This document shows positions 42,601 through 53,211 of a stretch of DNA of 64,000 nucleotides, one piece after another. The notes under the pieces were generated by a model, which was not told where the DNA came from, did no database searches, and worked only from the letters and a program-made list of their open reading frames with translations. A program made the translations under genes and the position numbers. Source of the DNA: Onchocerca lupi. Lineage: Eukaryota; Nematoda; Chromadorea; Rhabditida; Onchocercidae. How positions within the stretch are numbered: the stretch's first letter is position 1; the number at the start of each line of letters is the position of its first letter. The stretch is taken from positions 61,506 through 125,505 of the forward strand of contig JAOVVO010000178.1 of assembly GCA_028564675.1 (NCBI GenBank), written 5' to 3'.

Positions 42601-45600
42601 TACGTCCGCACGAGCTCCCACAAAAAAACATTGAGGAATTAATTGATGGAAAATGGCGTAAAATTTAACCAAAATTTATTGAAATACATATGCAAAATTT
42701 GAAATTCATAAGTGCGAAATTATGAAATTGTGAGCTGCACAAAACAAAATGTTAAAGAAACTTCATTAAAAACATATTCGAACGGATTTCAAAGTTGGAA
42801 GTACAAGCTGTTTGAACAAGTTTTTCTAAAAACTTAATAAATAATTTGAAAATTTTTGTTTTCCATTAGCTTCGTCTATGAAAGTAGTTTATCTATTTTT
42901 GTTTTCCTCTTGATTTTTGAAAAGCATTTAGGAATTCATCGAAAAACGGGAAGACATGTTGCTGTAAAATTGATTAATAAAACGAAATTTCCAAATAACA
43001 AAGAAGCAGCTCTTCGGACTGAAGTTGAAATTTTGAGCGTAAGATTTTCGGCAGTTTGAAATGTTCTCTATGTCTATGGAATCTGAACTTTTCAACTTCA
43101 AAAATTTTCAGCTTTGGCTAAATTTTATATGCATGCTTTATATTTGAAAATGATCCAATTTTTTTTTCGAATTTGCAGAAAGTTGAGCATCCAGGTGTGG
43201 TGGCATTCCAAGAAATGTTAGAAACTACGGATCGAATATTCGTTGTAATGGAAAAGCTTAAGGGTGATATGTTGGAAATGATTTTGTGCAACGAAAGAGG
43301 AAAATTATCCGAACGGGTTACACAGTTTCTTGTTTATCAAGTATGCATATGCAAATTAGATATTTATCTCATTTGATCGGCGCAAATTGATTATCGTAAA
43401 AGAATTACGATTTTTGATTCTACTGACTAATTATTAGAAGATTCAAATCCCTAACAGATTTAGCCAATTTCGCTGTTTGAATAATGACATATTTCCTAAA
43501 ATCTGAAACAACATTATCATAGATAATACCATTATTCTTTAATTTAAATTGAAAATTTTAAAAATAAATTTCGTTTTCACATAGTAAAATTTCATTTATA
43601 TTTATATAATCCATTATTCATGCATATTTCGTTTTTAACATTCAAGATAAAATTTTATAGATGAGAAGTCAATAAATGACAAGTTCAAAATCAAATAATG
43701 TCATTTAAATACACGGAATGTAATTAAGTACATTATTTTCTTCTTAGTCAAAGTTTCTCATCCAAAATTGTACGATATTTCAAAAGCTCTAAAGGCCGTT
43801 TCGGTAAACTAAATTCAATATTCTCTTTCTAGATACTTATTGCATTACGTTATCTTCACAATTTGAACATCGTACATTGTGATCTGAAACCCGAAAATAT
43901 TTTACTCGTTTCGGATTCCGATTTCCCTCAAGTGATTTTTTTTTTGTTTTTTACTCACAACAGCATAATTTATGCAATCATGCGATTGAATTTCCGTTAA
44001 ATCTTTCTTTTTTTTTTTTAAAGTTAGAAGAGAGGTTTCATAATATTGAGTTCATTTCTAAAAGATTAAATTCAAGTTTCGCCTTTTATGAATTTCTTTT
44101 ATCCCTTCAAAATGCTGAGTTTGAAGGAACTCCAAAATAGTGCGCAATGTGACATTAATCACGAGAAATCTATGATCTAACTTCAGAATCTTTTTATAAT
44201 TACTCGGATTCTAGATAAAACTCTGTGATTTCGGTTTTGCTCGGATTATTGGTGAACGAGGATTTAGGCGATCTGTTGTTGGTACACCTGCTTATCTTGG
44301 TTAGTTCTGTCTTTCTTCAGCCTATTATTCTACTGATATATACCAGAAATATAGGTTGAATTGATGATATAGCATTTGTTGAAGGAAGAATTTGTAAGTC
44401 GGAATAAAATTCACCAAACATTTCCCACACTTTATTTTTATCATTCTTGAAAATTATCTTCTTTTTCTTTGCCACAAATAACAAATAAATCAATTTTTTT
44501 AATGAAAATATTATTCATTTTCTTCTTTTAAAATCCGGAATCAAACAAGGATGCAATTCAGATGAGGAAATCAAAGTAAAGAGACTTATGATCGTTTACT
44601 TACAAAACTTCTGTACGATAATTACTTTTCTTGATATTATGCAGATCAACTCTCTACCAACACTTTGTGATATAGGGTTAAGCCAAGATGGAATGCAATA
44701 TTTGTTGATTTTTATTATTTTCTATCGTCATTGATGAAATTCACTGATCGATTGCTGATTTTTAAGCCCCAGAAGTGCTATGTAATAAAGGCTTTAATCG
44801 ATCGTTGGATATGTGGTCCGTTGGTGTTATCGTCTATGTCAGGTTAAGCTTTGCTTTCCCAATTTCTTCTTTTAAATTTTATTTTGGCAGTTTAAAATTA
44901 CCATTGATAGAAATTATTAATGCTTTTTGTATCTCCAAAAATTACGATATTCAAAATCTTCACTGTTAAAATGACTAGTTTTCAAAACAATAGTTTGATA
45001 AATGCTATTATCGTTTCACAACATTGTTGATATTTGAAGATTGTTGTCGATGTTTACAACATCACATTATATTTATAGCCTCTCCGGCACCTTTCCTTTT
45101 AATGAAGACGAAGATATCAACGACCAAATCCAAAATGCCGATTTCATGTATCCGTCAAATCCATGGTGTGAAATTACTACTGCAGCAATTGATTTTATTA
45201 ACAATTTACTGCAAGTTAAAATGAGCAAACGACTAACAGTACTGAAAGCATTAAGTCATAATTGGCTGCAGGTAAACTCGGATTGATATAAACTGCTTAT
45301 GAAAAGGATGGACATTACATTCAATTTTTTTTATCAATTTTTGTCTTTTACTTTTTTTGGTATGCACCCATTCCCAAAATTCTTCAACTTTATTGAAGAG
45401 TGCATTTTCAGATAAATTTCAGATAAAAAGAATGCCGTTCTATATTCTGAAATTTTTCATCAGAATATTTAATATATCGTATATAGCAGTGTTTTCTTTT
45501 TTTTTTTTTTTTTTTTTTTTAGAATTATCAGCTCTGGTCAGATTTGCGATGTTTGGAAAAAGAAATTGCTGTACGATTCTTGACTCACGAATCAGATGAC

Positions 45601-45654
45601 GCTCGATGGACCAATTACGAAAATGAACTTGACTTGAAGCCTACTTATTTGTAG
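18621..45654 (+). CDS. dkf-2: Protein kinase D (DKF-type Ser/Thr kinase)
   Basis: Twenty-three exons close exactly to 890 residues, within the 878-912 range of vertebrate PKDs: 18621-18740, 19264-19405, 21874-22005, 22132-22247, 22449-22511, 22718-22807, 26089-26178, 26289-26391, 26732-26836, 26971-27054, 27352-27518, 28766-28873, 29040-29117, 29289-29397, 41684-41881, 42128-42241, 42932-43038, 43179-43340, 43833-43931, 44215-44299, 44767-44842, 45079-45271, 45523-45654. Order: amino-terminal PKD fold (FQSGVFKEVIAV, SANILQLI), C1a (residues 100-149) and C1b (254-303) with complete His/Cys zinc ligands, PH domain (about 427-535), kinase (590-847) with GSGQFG, K619, the PKD-type HCDLKPEN loop and DFG at 734-736. 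PKDs bind diacylglycerol at membranes and are switched on by PKC. Here the activation loop reads GERGFRRSVVGTP: Gly745 replaces the first usual phospho-serine, Ser749 remains. An in-frame stop at 18603-18605 supports the chosen start. It is closer to DKF-2 than DKF-1 by length, though the paralogue is inferred. Confidence 0.93.
19406..21873 (+). other. PKD intron 2
   Basis: A 2.5-kb intron (phase 1) with no exon-like open frame. It contains the palindrome at 20098-20176 and several A/T homopolymers. A minus open frame at 19621-19836 has no recognisable motif. Confidence 0.7.
20098..20176. repeat. Direct duplication plus perfect 21-bp palindrome in PKD intron 2
   Basis: A 31-base block at 20098-20128 is repeated at about 20131-20160, and the second copy is the left arm of a perfect inverted repeat: TTTTCACTATTCAATATCTTG (20131-20151), loop ATC, complement at 20155-20175. 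The first copy can pair with the same right arm with 22 matches (20098-20119 with 20155-20176), so two alternative hairpins are possible. Confidence 0.9.
22808..26088 (+). other. PKD intron 6
   Basis: A 3.3-kb intron between the linker exon and the exon preceding C1b. No coding signal was recognised; minus frames at 22982-23182, 24031-24222 and 24509-24724 and the plus frame at 24714-24902 look like chance frames. Includes a pyrimidine-rich run near 23500-23560. Confidence 0.65.
28181..28270. repeat. Three degenerate 30-bp tandem units
   Basis: Units start at 28181, 28211 and 28241 and share a core like ATCAGAACAAAGAATTGA. The third degenerates into an (ATGA)n run at 28256-28270. Located in PKD intron 11. 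Confidence 0.75.
28305..28530. repeat. Imperfect direct duplication of about 157 bp period
   Basis: GTTGTTTATTACATATGAAC with CTAGCACAATTTATAACATG (from about 28306) recurs as GTTGTTTATTCCATGTCACC with ATAGCACAAAATAATTTACA (from about 28462). A partial third block (ATAGCATTATTTACAGCATG) lies between. Each ends in a GCGCAAA or ACGCAAA motif. Function unknown. Confidence 0.6.
30133..30507 (-). pseudogene. 124-codon minus-strand frame in a Helitron-related fragment
   Basis: The frame runs from ATG at 30507 to a stop at 30133. It has no motif I can name, and its interior parallels DNA downstream of the helicase remnant: ATCACGGGATTGTTCTTTCT (30279-30298) against ATAACTGGGTTATTCTTTCC (near 37088), each followed by a similar GGT..TAGAGAAG..ATA block. 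It is therefore likely part of a transposon 3' region, not a host gene. A TATAAAAGG motif on the minus strand (30469-30477) lies within it. Confidence 0.4.
30564..30690. repeat. Cluster of AAACATGTTT-type palindromic repeats
   Basis: Five spaced copies of a motif like GGTAAACATGTTTAT: GCGGTAAACATATTT, GCGGAAAACACGTTT, AGTCAACATGTTT, GGTAAACATGTTT and AGTAAACATGTTT, with starts 23 to 36 bases apart. Two are perfect 10-bp palindromes. A diverged relative (GGCGGTAAATATGTG) lies near 37253-37267, downstream of the helicase remnant. Confidence 0.7.
36620..36780 (-). repeat. Repeat-family copy on the carboxyl side of the Helitron remnant
   Basis: Read on the minus strand this segment contains GCGCGCATTCAAATGCAA, then TGTCAAAATTTCAAAG, then CCGATATTTAAGATTTCGAA, aligning end to end with the 8180-8320 element in diverged form. 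It lies just beyond the 3' side of the helicase remnant, so it may be the transposon's own tail. Confidence 0.5.
37380..39350 (-). mobile_element. Decayed Helitron Rep/PIF1-like helicase
   Basis: Minus-strand fragments occur in the order expected of a Helitron Rep/Hel protein, in shifting frames with stops. From the amino side: KRFP and GNDGYPLYRR (about 39150-39060), NVEYCNSVKSIKYYSKYVN (about 38950-38880), MNSNEAV (about 38793), SNIPKLMFEQK (about 38680-38640), a damaged Walker A SAPEGTNKTF (near 38590), HSALKLPLNIQFIETPT (near 38420), TNMRVQLQNDRS (near 38110), LRNINQPKLCNGMRLAVKKL (near 37700), FPIRLAFAFIINKAHG (near 37520) followed by a stop, and CSRVGKPDN (near 37420). The full protein would rely on rolling-circle replicase and helicase activities; the HUH nuclease part is not seen here. 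The Gly-to-Asn change in the P-loop and the frame breaks make it inactive. It lies antisense within the PKD intron. Confidence 0.88.
39270..39600 (+). repeat. Two repeat-family copies on the amino side of the Helitron remnant
   Basis: GGTGTATCTATATAGAAACAC with TACTCGAATGCAACC (about 39299-39345) and AAATATATCTAAATA with TACTCGAATACAACATTATC (about 39465-39512), the latter continuing CAAAATTTGAAAGCAATCGG. The second copy ends in AT-rich TTTATATTTTTACTATAGAG. Their orientation is opposite to the copy at 36620-36780, so the remnant is bracketed by inverted copies. Confidence 0.55.
45497..45522 (+). promoter_or_regulatory. Extreme poly-T tract at the last PKD splice acceptor
   Basis: A C is followed by about 23 uninterrupted T and then AG directly before the final exon. 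Such length may vary between individuals and may be a sequencing artefact site. Confidence 0.6.
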
Positions 45655-45789
45655 AAATTTTTAAACATTATCAAGGGTCCAAATTGCTGGCTGTCGGAGC
45701 GATTTTAATGCCAAAAATGAAATTGATTTTTGTACATCTGGTTTGCCCCAAGAAGGTATGATAAGTAGAAAGTGAAGGCTAGTTCTCTC

Positions 45790-45795
45790 AATAAA
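45790..45795 (+). terminator. Polyadenylation signal of the PKD gene
   Basis: AATAAA lies 136 bases after the stop at 45652-45654. It abuts a possible minus-strand 3' exon, giving a tail-to-tail arrangement. Confidence 0.5.
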
Positions 45796-45797
45796 AA

Positions 45798-45992
45798 TTA
45801 AAAAAAAATTAAACCTATAAAATCTCCATCATAGAAAGATTCAAATTCTTCACCGGCTGATAAAATCTTTGAAGAGTCCATGCCATGTAAATTATGTCCT
45901 TCTTTGTTGGGTAAATAAACTTCTAGGTCCATAGTTCCTAACTTATCGGTAAACATTGATGTCTCTTCAATCGGTGATGTGTCGTAAGACAC
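45798..45992 (-). CDS. Possible 3' exon of an unidentified acidic protein
   Basis: A 64-codon minus-strand stretch with mixed, acidic composition unlike the surrounding AT-rich noise: SYDTSPIEETSMFTDKLG, then EEFESFYDGDF before the stop. There is no ATG at its start (GTG), and an AG at its upstream edge (TTCATAAG) could be an acceptor. I found no convincing upstream exon, so it may belong to a longer gene reaching towards 47900 or be a chance frame. No motif recognised. Confidence 0.35.
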   Translation of the reverse strand: MSYDTSPIEETSMFTDKLGTMDLEVYLPNKEGHNLHGMDSSKILSAGEEFESFYDGDFIGLIFF

Positions 45993-45999
45993 TTATGAA

Positions 46000-47450
46000 A
46001 AACTATTTTTCATTTTTACTCGTTTAAATATTTCATTTCTGATATGCTTTTGCAATTTTAATCTTGGAGTACGGGCTCCGGTAAGTATGACCTATATGCA
46101 GATAATCTGAATTTTTCGATCTGCTGAATAAAATATCTCCTATTTCAAAATATCTTTTTAGGTGGTATAAGCACATGTTAACGAAATAAATTTACAGAAT
46201 CATTTGCAGAAATGATTGTTTTTACTACAACAGTTTACAGTCAGATCAATCAGAACATTATAGGTAGGTCAAAATCCTTTTATCAAATCCAGAATTTATG
46301 TGGTTGGACTTACATCAAATTATGGAGATATCATCACCAACGAGTGCTGTTGTGTCAACAAACATTAAATCATTTATTCAGCATCAAATTTTGTTCATAA
46401 AAAATTTCCATAACAAATGTAATGATGTCTCGGAAAATTTGAATTAATGGTATGATATACCCAAAAATTGTCTACAAGGGTCGTTTCATATAATATTCTC
46501 GCTTCAGTTTTCTTTAAATTTCTTTTCAAATGAACTGTAGTATATCATGCTCTAATATATCGAAAACTACACAACTTCTTTCATATAATTTTCGTCAACT
46601 TGGCAGTTATCAAACATAATAAGAAGCACAAATTATTCAACCATCCAAAAAACTGTTTTGCATTGCAGTGTATCATAATTGGCGAAATTTTTTTACTTGC
46701 TATTATAATTCTCTTGACACGAAAAAAGACAAGTAAAGGTTATCACCATACAGTGAGACGTACACACACTCAATAAAGAATTAATGAAGTAAAACTGATC
46801 TTACGTAAGAATTGAAAATGTATTAATACACATATCAAAATAGAGCCTAAGAAACTGATGGCTCTTTTTTCTAAAACATATGCAGTATTGAAATTTAAAT
46901 CACAAAATCGTATTATTATGTAACTGTGAAAACTCAGCATAGATAAAAAAATAAGACTTATGATACAATATGAAGTACCAGAGAATATTTGATTTTTATC
47001 TAGGAAATGTCATAAAGGCTGTGTCATATAGAATCCTTTTAAATCGTATCCAGAGCATTTCCTAAATCAGATTCTCTAGAAAAATTCATCCTACTGCAAT
47101 GACGAGCACTGAATTTTGAGAACAATAATCATGATTTCTAGACTAACACATCAGTTCCAAGTGGACTAACATATCAATTCCAAGTGTTTTATCATTTTTG
47201 CAATTTTGACTTCGAAATGATGGTAGTAAGAAATCAAGAATGAAAAAATGAGAAATAAGTAAGGAATAAAGAAAACTAATTTTTAAAATTCTTCAACGAA
47301 TATTTCCCTGCAATCAATTTTAACATCACTACCATAATAACTTCAGAAAATAAAGATAATTTTAATCCATTCAACATATCATTTTCTCCATAATTTCTCA
47401 TTCCGAATGTAAGCGTTGATAAATAATGCGATAAAAATGAATAAACATTC
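46000..47450. other. Interval between convergent genes, unresolved
   Basis: No confirmed exon. A plus frame at about 46269-46447 is open for some 60 codons and another starts TTTGCAG|AAATG at about 46211, but joining them needs a 29-base intron, too short to credit. A direct repeat (CTAACACATCAGTTCCAAGTG and CTAACATATCAATTCCAAGTG) lies at about 47143-47185. Confidence 0.4.
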
Positions 47451-47876
47451 TCAATAGATGGAATACAATGAGAACCAAATATGAATAAAGTTGATGCCAC
47501 CAATGTGGTACATTTTGAAACGAATTGTTGGAGCAGGAATGGGAGCTACAAAACTGACAAATCAATTAATAGAAGTATCAGTAGTTGAGTGTTGCAAAAA
47601 AAATCACTTCTACCTGAATTAAATTATACTTGAGAGGTAGAAATATACAAATAATCCTAAATTACTCGCACTGTTCTGAAAACCAACTCTCGACCTGATA
47701 ATATCGCTTAATCATTTGGGTAAAAGGAAGTTTTTGAAATGCAAGTAAGTTAATTTTAGTTTTAAAAACAAATTTCGAACATTTCAGTCTGAAGAAATCT
47801 ATGGTCTTATTCTAATTAACGATGGATTAAAGCTGCCAGAAACATAAAAATACAAACGCCAGATTTCCGCGCTCAT
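47451..47876 (-). CDS. Candidate small membrane protein downstream of haf-1
   Basis: Three exons can be joined in phase on the minus strand: 47876-47821, 47694-47630, 47545-47451, giving 71 residues that begin MSAEIWRLYFYVSG and end NFIHIWFSLYSIY. The protein is rich in aromatic residues with one or two hydrophobic stretches; I do not recognise it. Acceptors are good (TTATCAG, TTTTGTAG), donors fair (GTATAA) and weak (GTTAAT). A T-rich acceptor ending at 47894 lies 18 bases before the ATG and 164 bases after the haf-1 stop, the spacing expected for a downstream gene in a nematode operon. The model rests on splice logic only and could be fortuitous. Confidence 0.33.
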
Positions 47877-48056
47877 CAAAATTGACCCGCTCACTTGAAA
47901 AAAAAAAAACAAAATGAGCACATTACAGCTATTACAAATTTCACTAATGAATATCTCGATATTAAAAAAAAAAAAATTCTCTAATTCAACATTTTCAGCT
48001 TTCTTGATATAATCATTCATGTACTATGTATGACCAGTTATTATACCAATAACTCG

Positions 48057-51000
48057 TTATTTGAATCCAATCGCTTGCTTCTCCACCAAATTCTTGAAAA
48101 CGCCATTTTCGATGAGCATTAATTCATCAAATGTTCCAACCTCATCTACTCTACCGCTATTAATAACCACAATCTGATCAGCATATTTGATAGTTGAAAG
48201 GCTAAAAACAACAGAAATTGATGCTATATTTTTTGGAGACCGGATATCTGTAATAATCTAAAACTTCTTATTCTATTATTCTTCCATTATTATTTTTTTG
48301 AAGATATTCAGATCAGGAATTTTATGGAACGATGTGCAAAATACCTCCTTCCTAATAATGCAAAATTGAAAAATGCGAAAGAGTCCTTACCGATGAGCGA
48401 TAATAAGAACAGTTTTCTTACTGTTCTTAATCAATGTTAAGATAGCTTTTCGAACTAAATCCTCACTTGTAGCATCCAAAGCACTTGTTGCTTCATCCAT
48501 GATAAGCATCATTGGGTCCTTAATATCATGAAGTTTCTTGAATTTAACAATGAACTTTCATATGATGAGTAAAACATAAAAACAATATCTATATTACAGA
48601 ACTATATCGAATCTTCTTTTTAATAATAGAATACTATAAATTTTGGATGGAAACATATTTCATGCTTTCTTCTTTTTTAGCTTATCTCCATATCAAAAAC
48701 TTTGGTTTTAAAACAAACATTAATAAGTGCTCGGGCTATTGCAATTCTTTGACGTTGGCCACCGCTAAGCATTGAAGTTCCATGTTCACCGACAATGGTT
48801 TCAAATCCATCCGGAAGATTTTTGATAAAATTGAAAGCATTTGCTAGACTAGATGCCTCTTCCAACTAAAATTTTTATTTTTTAAGGAAAATAAAGTAAA
48901 GGAACAGAGGCATAACAACAAAGGAGCAAACCTGAATGTCCATTATTAACTCCGGATGTTTTGAACCATAAATAATATTATTTCTTATTGTTGTGGAAAA
49001 CAGAATCGGTTCCTGAAAATAATTGATATATCATAAAAGAAAAAAAAAAAACAAAAACAAAAACAAAAACAAAAAAATATCATTTTTGCAGTACTGCATC
49101 AGAAATTTGCTAGCACTTATATAACAACTAATCATTTTGCTGTATTAAAGAAAACCTGTGCTACAGTGCCGATTTGTTGTCGCCAAAAGGATGGATCTAT
49201 GGATTTTAAATCGACATTATCGATCAGAATATGTCCAGAATTAGAATCAAATAACCTAAAATACAATTTTACTTTAGATCTTACTGAAATTAATATCATA
49301 GTTTCATCCATAATTTTGTAGCTGGTTATCAAGTAATGACCAATTAATATACATAATGCAATCGAACCTTAATATGAGATTAGCAATTGTGCTTTTTCCA
49401 GAACCAGAAGGTCCAACTAATGCAGTGGTTTTGCCCGCTGGTATGTAAAAAGAAATATCCGTAAATAAGAGCGGTCGATTTGGGTAACCAAAACTAACAT
49501 TTTTGAAAATAATACCATCAATGATATTCTTTTTCAACAAACCACCTGAAACAATGTTAATATCTTCAAGAGACCTTTGATAATCACTAAGAACATTACA
49601 TCTAGTTCCCGGTAAATGGTTTTCGGATAAAATCTTTTAAGCAATAAATATAATGAATAAACTGTCTGTAACGATATCGAAATTTGCTCACCTCTAACTG
49701 GTACTTCAGGAATGCGATCACGAAGCTCAAATAATCTCGTACTGGCACCAAGACCTTTCATAAGCTCTGTATAAAAGTTGACCATTCCAGGAAGACTGAG
49801 TGCGCATAAACTCGCATACCAAATAAATGCAAGGAGATCACCTGAAACTCATTCTTCACTTCATTTTTTACTATGACCAAATTCAACATAATTTGGCATA
49901 TGCTCCTCTCACCTCCTGTCATATAAGAACAAAAATGGCATAAGTAAACTAACCATATGTTAATGTTCCAATATTCATTAATTGTCCACCATAATATACA
50001 ATTGTATAAAGAGAAGCAAGTATCGCAATTTCGTGCTAAAACGAATTTTTCATATAAGCGGACTTTAATTCTTAATTAATTTGCATAAGCTCAACCTTCA
50101 AAATAAGCATGCAGAAAAATTTTTAGTTTATGTAACCTATACCAGAGCTATCATGCAACCTGCTGCACGGCCTTCACGACGGGAAACAAGCCAAAGTTGA
50201 TGAATTTTTTTCTTGTATGTTTCACATTCTTTCAGCTCGGAAACCAAAGTTCTCACAGTTATGATATTTGAAAATTTTTCTGTAGCAACCTCAAATAAAG
50301 GATAAATATACATTTAATTCTCATCAAATTTATTCTTCTAAATCAGTAAATTGTATTTATTAAGCCAACTTTAAGGATAGATGCAAAGGAAAATCTCTTA
50401 AAATTTTAATTCTTCAGCTCATCATAATTATCATCTGAAGTCCCTGATGCTTGATCTAACAAATTTAAGCGTGGGCCTGCCAGAAAAAGTGAGATACTGA
50501 ATTTAAAAATGTGATCGGACTAAAAATCTCATAACAATACCTCATTGGATGCAGCAACTGCTTCCTGCATTTGTAATGTATATTTCCTTTGCAAATTACC
50601 GAAACAATACCCTGAGGTGACGATTGCTGCCGTAAGACATGTAACCACTTTAGACAACTCCGGCGATGTATACACCTATCCTAGTAAATACATTTAAAGC
50701 AAATCACCAAAAATAAAAAGTGAAATAAGAGATTGATTCGTTTTTTAAATATACTATTTTTTAAAAAAATTATTCAATGCAGATCTCTGGAATTTATTGA
50801 ATAGTGACTTTCGCTAAGTGCCCAGCCTATTTTTGCGAATAAAAGTACAATAAATTTCGCAATGCCCTAAACATACATAACAATCAAACGATATTCTTTT
50901 CAATAATAACCTAAGAACGGGATCGTTAAATAAATAATTGCTAACGTAATGGTGAGGAAACGTACCATAATAACAGCAGAACCGAAAAAAGACATAAAAG

Positions 51001-52233
51001 CACGAGCACCGACAGTTAAATTTGATGAAACTGACTGACCCACAATTAATGCATCAGTTGAAAGGCGACTTACAATCTCACCAACTTTATTCCTGCTAAA
51101 GAAATTCATATCCTGATGAATAACTGATTTGAACACTGCTTGTCTCAAATTATTGATGACGAATTGACCTGGAATTTTAGAATACATATTTCCATACTTG
51201 AAACAATTCATGTTCAAGGAATTTTGCTGCATCGTTAAAATAGCTTTTGCTTGCATCATTGTTTGAATAGCTGAATTCTGCTTCTATTTACTATCTTAGC
51301 ATTAGGAATGAAAATCTGAAACTTGCATCTCTGCGAATAAAATGAATAGTATTTGATAAGTCTTACACCAATTAACTTTTTTCAGTGGCTTTCTCTGCCG
51401 ATTCTCTTATCTAAAGCTGCAATAAAATGTTATCTGATGTCTTGTTTACATCAATCTATAAAATGAGACATAAACTAGATACCGGAAATTGACAAAATGC
51501 ATAGATAGTTGTATTTCTCAAAACTAGCAATACACATGAGAATTACGAAATATTTTTCTAGATTAGTTTAAATGAAAATACCTGCAGTGTGCATACAATA
51601 ATGCCTGATACCATAGGAGACTGCAACGATGCAAAAAAGGCTGAATAGTACCATGTAATGTATTCTGAGATACTTGGCTGCTAACATAAAATACATATTT
51701 TTGTCATCACTTTTATTTTCCCTCACGTTTCCTTCATTTTCATGACTATTATTGATATCAATAAACATGAAAATTATACGTGGCAAAACGAGACCAATGG
51801 CGTTCCCGACGACCAAAAATAACAAACCAGCTAAAAACAACAATTTGACAATTCCCAAAAAACAAAAACACAAAAAAAGTAAATGACCTGACAAGATATA
51901 ATATCAGCACAAAAAGTTCCTAATAAAACTTTTTTCGACACATATCTTGTTTAAACCATGATAACCATAAATAAAAGGAATAAGAAGAGATAGTGGAACT
52001 TCAGAAAACAACTCAGACATTACTTTCAAAACTTACTGTATATTCGTTTTCTACAAGGATATGCAAGTGCAAAAATATCGCGCAAATCTTTCCACCGAAC
52101 ATTCCGAACCTTAGCTGGCTCTCGCTTAGCAGATTTTGAAAGCTGGAGTTACGATGAAAAATAAAAAAAAACTGAAGCGAGGAATCCCTCTCATCTTTTT
52201 GTTTAAGTAGGTCATAATTAGTCAAGAATACCT

Positions 52234-52267
<34 letters not shown>

Positions 52268-52897
52268 TATAAACCGAGTGAATAATTATGCTTTCTTCAC
52301 TCAAATTCCAGGAAAAAAAATGTTGTAAAGATACAAACAGAACTAGGAATAGGCTATTTTTTAAATTCGATCAAAAAAGTAGTTAATTTCTAAATTCATG
52401 TACTTCAAAGCTATGAGAAAATATACAGATGCAATAATCATTTTACTTACATTCCTAAACAGAAATAAATGAGTAATTCTCTTCAATCTTCCGGCATTAC
52501 TCAATCTGTGCAGGTCAGTCAGCGATTTCCGATAAAATATCGCGAACAAAAACCTAAAATTTATGCAAAAACATCACAAGTTTTCCACAGCACTAATGTT
52601 ATGATTAAGGAAAAGTGATTTCTTTTTATAATTGACTATTTTTATGTATGAAATTTGTAAAAATTTTCAACTTTTAATGATTTTAAGCTTCAAAAAGAAT
52701 CACATAAAGGTTTGGACATATATTACACTTCGAAAAACAATTTGTCTTCTATGAATCGTGAAATAAATATGCAGATTTCTGGGTAAAATATGCAAAAATG
52801 AGTGAGCATACCTGGTACTTGTTGAAAATGATGGTGATAGTTTCCGGAGACTACATCGTGTGCAAAACAAACGACGCGAAATGCATGCAATATTCAT
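48057..52897 (-). CDS. haf-1: Mitochondrial ABCB10/HAF-1-type ABC half transporter
   Basis: Fifteen exons close exactly to 698 residues: 52897-52812, 52553-52451, 52142-52037, 51887-51582, 51168-50966, 50675-50541, 50289-50143, 50035-49954, 49841-49692, 49545-49368, 49255-49156, 49012-48932, 48865-48719, 48518-48391, 48201-48057. The amino end (MNIACISRRLFCTRCSLRK, then SFSTST) is Arg/Ser-rich without acids, a mitochondrial presequence. A six-helix membrane domain spans roughly residues 98-420. The nucleotide-binding domain has Walker A GPSGSGKST (484-492), Q-loop (Q532), signature LSGGQ (592-596), Walker B MLIMDEA (612-618) and H-loop His650, all intact. It works as a homodimer in the inner membrane. 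FNFIKNLPDGF and SFYTE-like MVNFYTELMKGLGA place it with ABCB10; HAF-1 of C. elegans exports peptides and takes part in mitochondrial stress signalling, which is inferred here. Confidence 0.93.
49044..49078. repeat. (CAAAAA)n microsatellite in haf-1 intron 11
   Basis: About twelve A followed by four CAAAAA units. Simple repeat, probably length-variable. Confidence 0.85.
52232..52266. repeat. Poly-A tract of about 33 bases in haf-1 intron 2
   Basis: Uninterrupted A run on the plus strand (T run in the transcript), about 90 bases upstream of exon 3. Simple repeat. Confidence 0.9.
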
Positions 52898-52915
52898 CAG
52901 CTCAATTCTCCTTCT
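52898..52915 (-). promoter_or_regulatory. Probable trans-splice acceptor for haf-1
   Basis: On the minus strand AGAGAGCTTCAG ends at 52914, leaving a 16-base leader before the ATG. The upstream DNA is a run of A/T homopolymers with no matching exon, which favours spliced-leader addition. Confidence 0.45.
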
Positions 52916-53211
52916 GAAGCTCTCTTTCTGTGTTCCTTTTTTGGAAACAATTCTAAACTTTCTAGTAAGTTGTTTTATTTTCGTTTTTTTTTTTTTTTTG
53001 GTTTTTTTTTTTGTAAATAAATGAAGAGAAAAAATCCAAATTAATATATACTACGTAAGATTAGTAGAAACAATGGATTGCAAAGGCTGAAGCGACCACG
53101 TTTTATCACCGTTTTACCACGTTTTATCACATTAATTAGTACTGAAAATGGATTTAAACTTATACAAAAAATGAATTTATTAAAGGTAAAGCTGAATTTG
53201 AAGCGAAATTA

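Noticed and set aside
46211..46447. Possible two-exon plus gene starting TTTGCAG|AAATG
   Set aside because: The frames join only through a 29-base intron, below credible nematode intron length.
47276..47503. 75-codon minus frame
   Set aside because: It overlaps the third exon of the candidate small gene in another frame and is AT-driven; at best one of the two is real.
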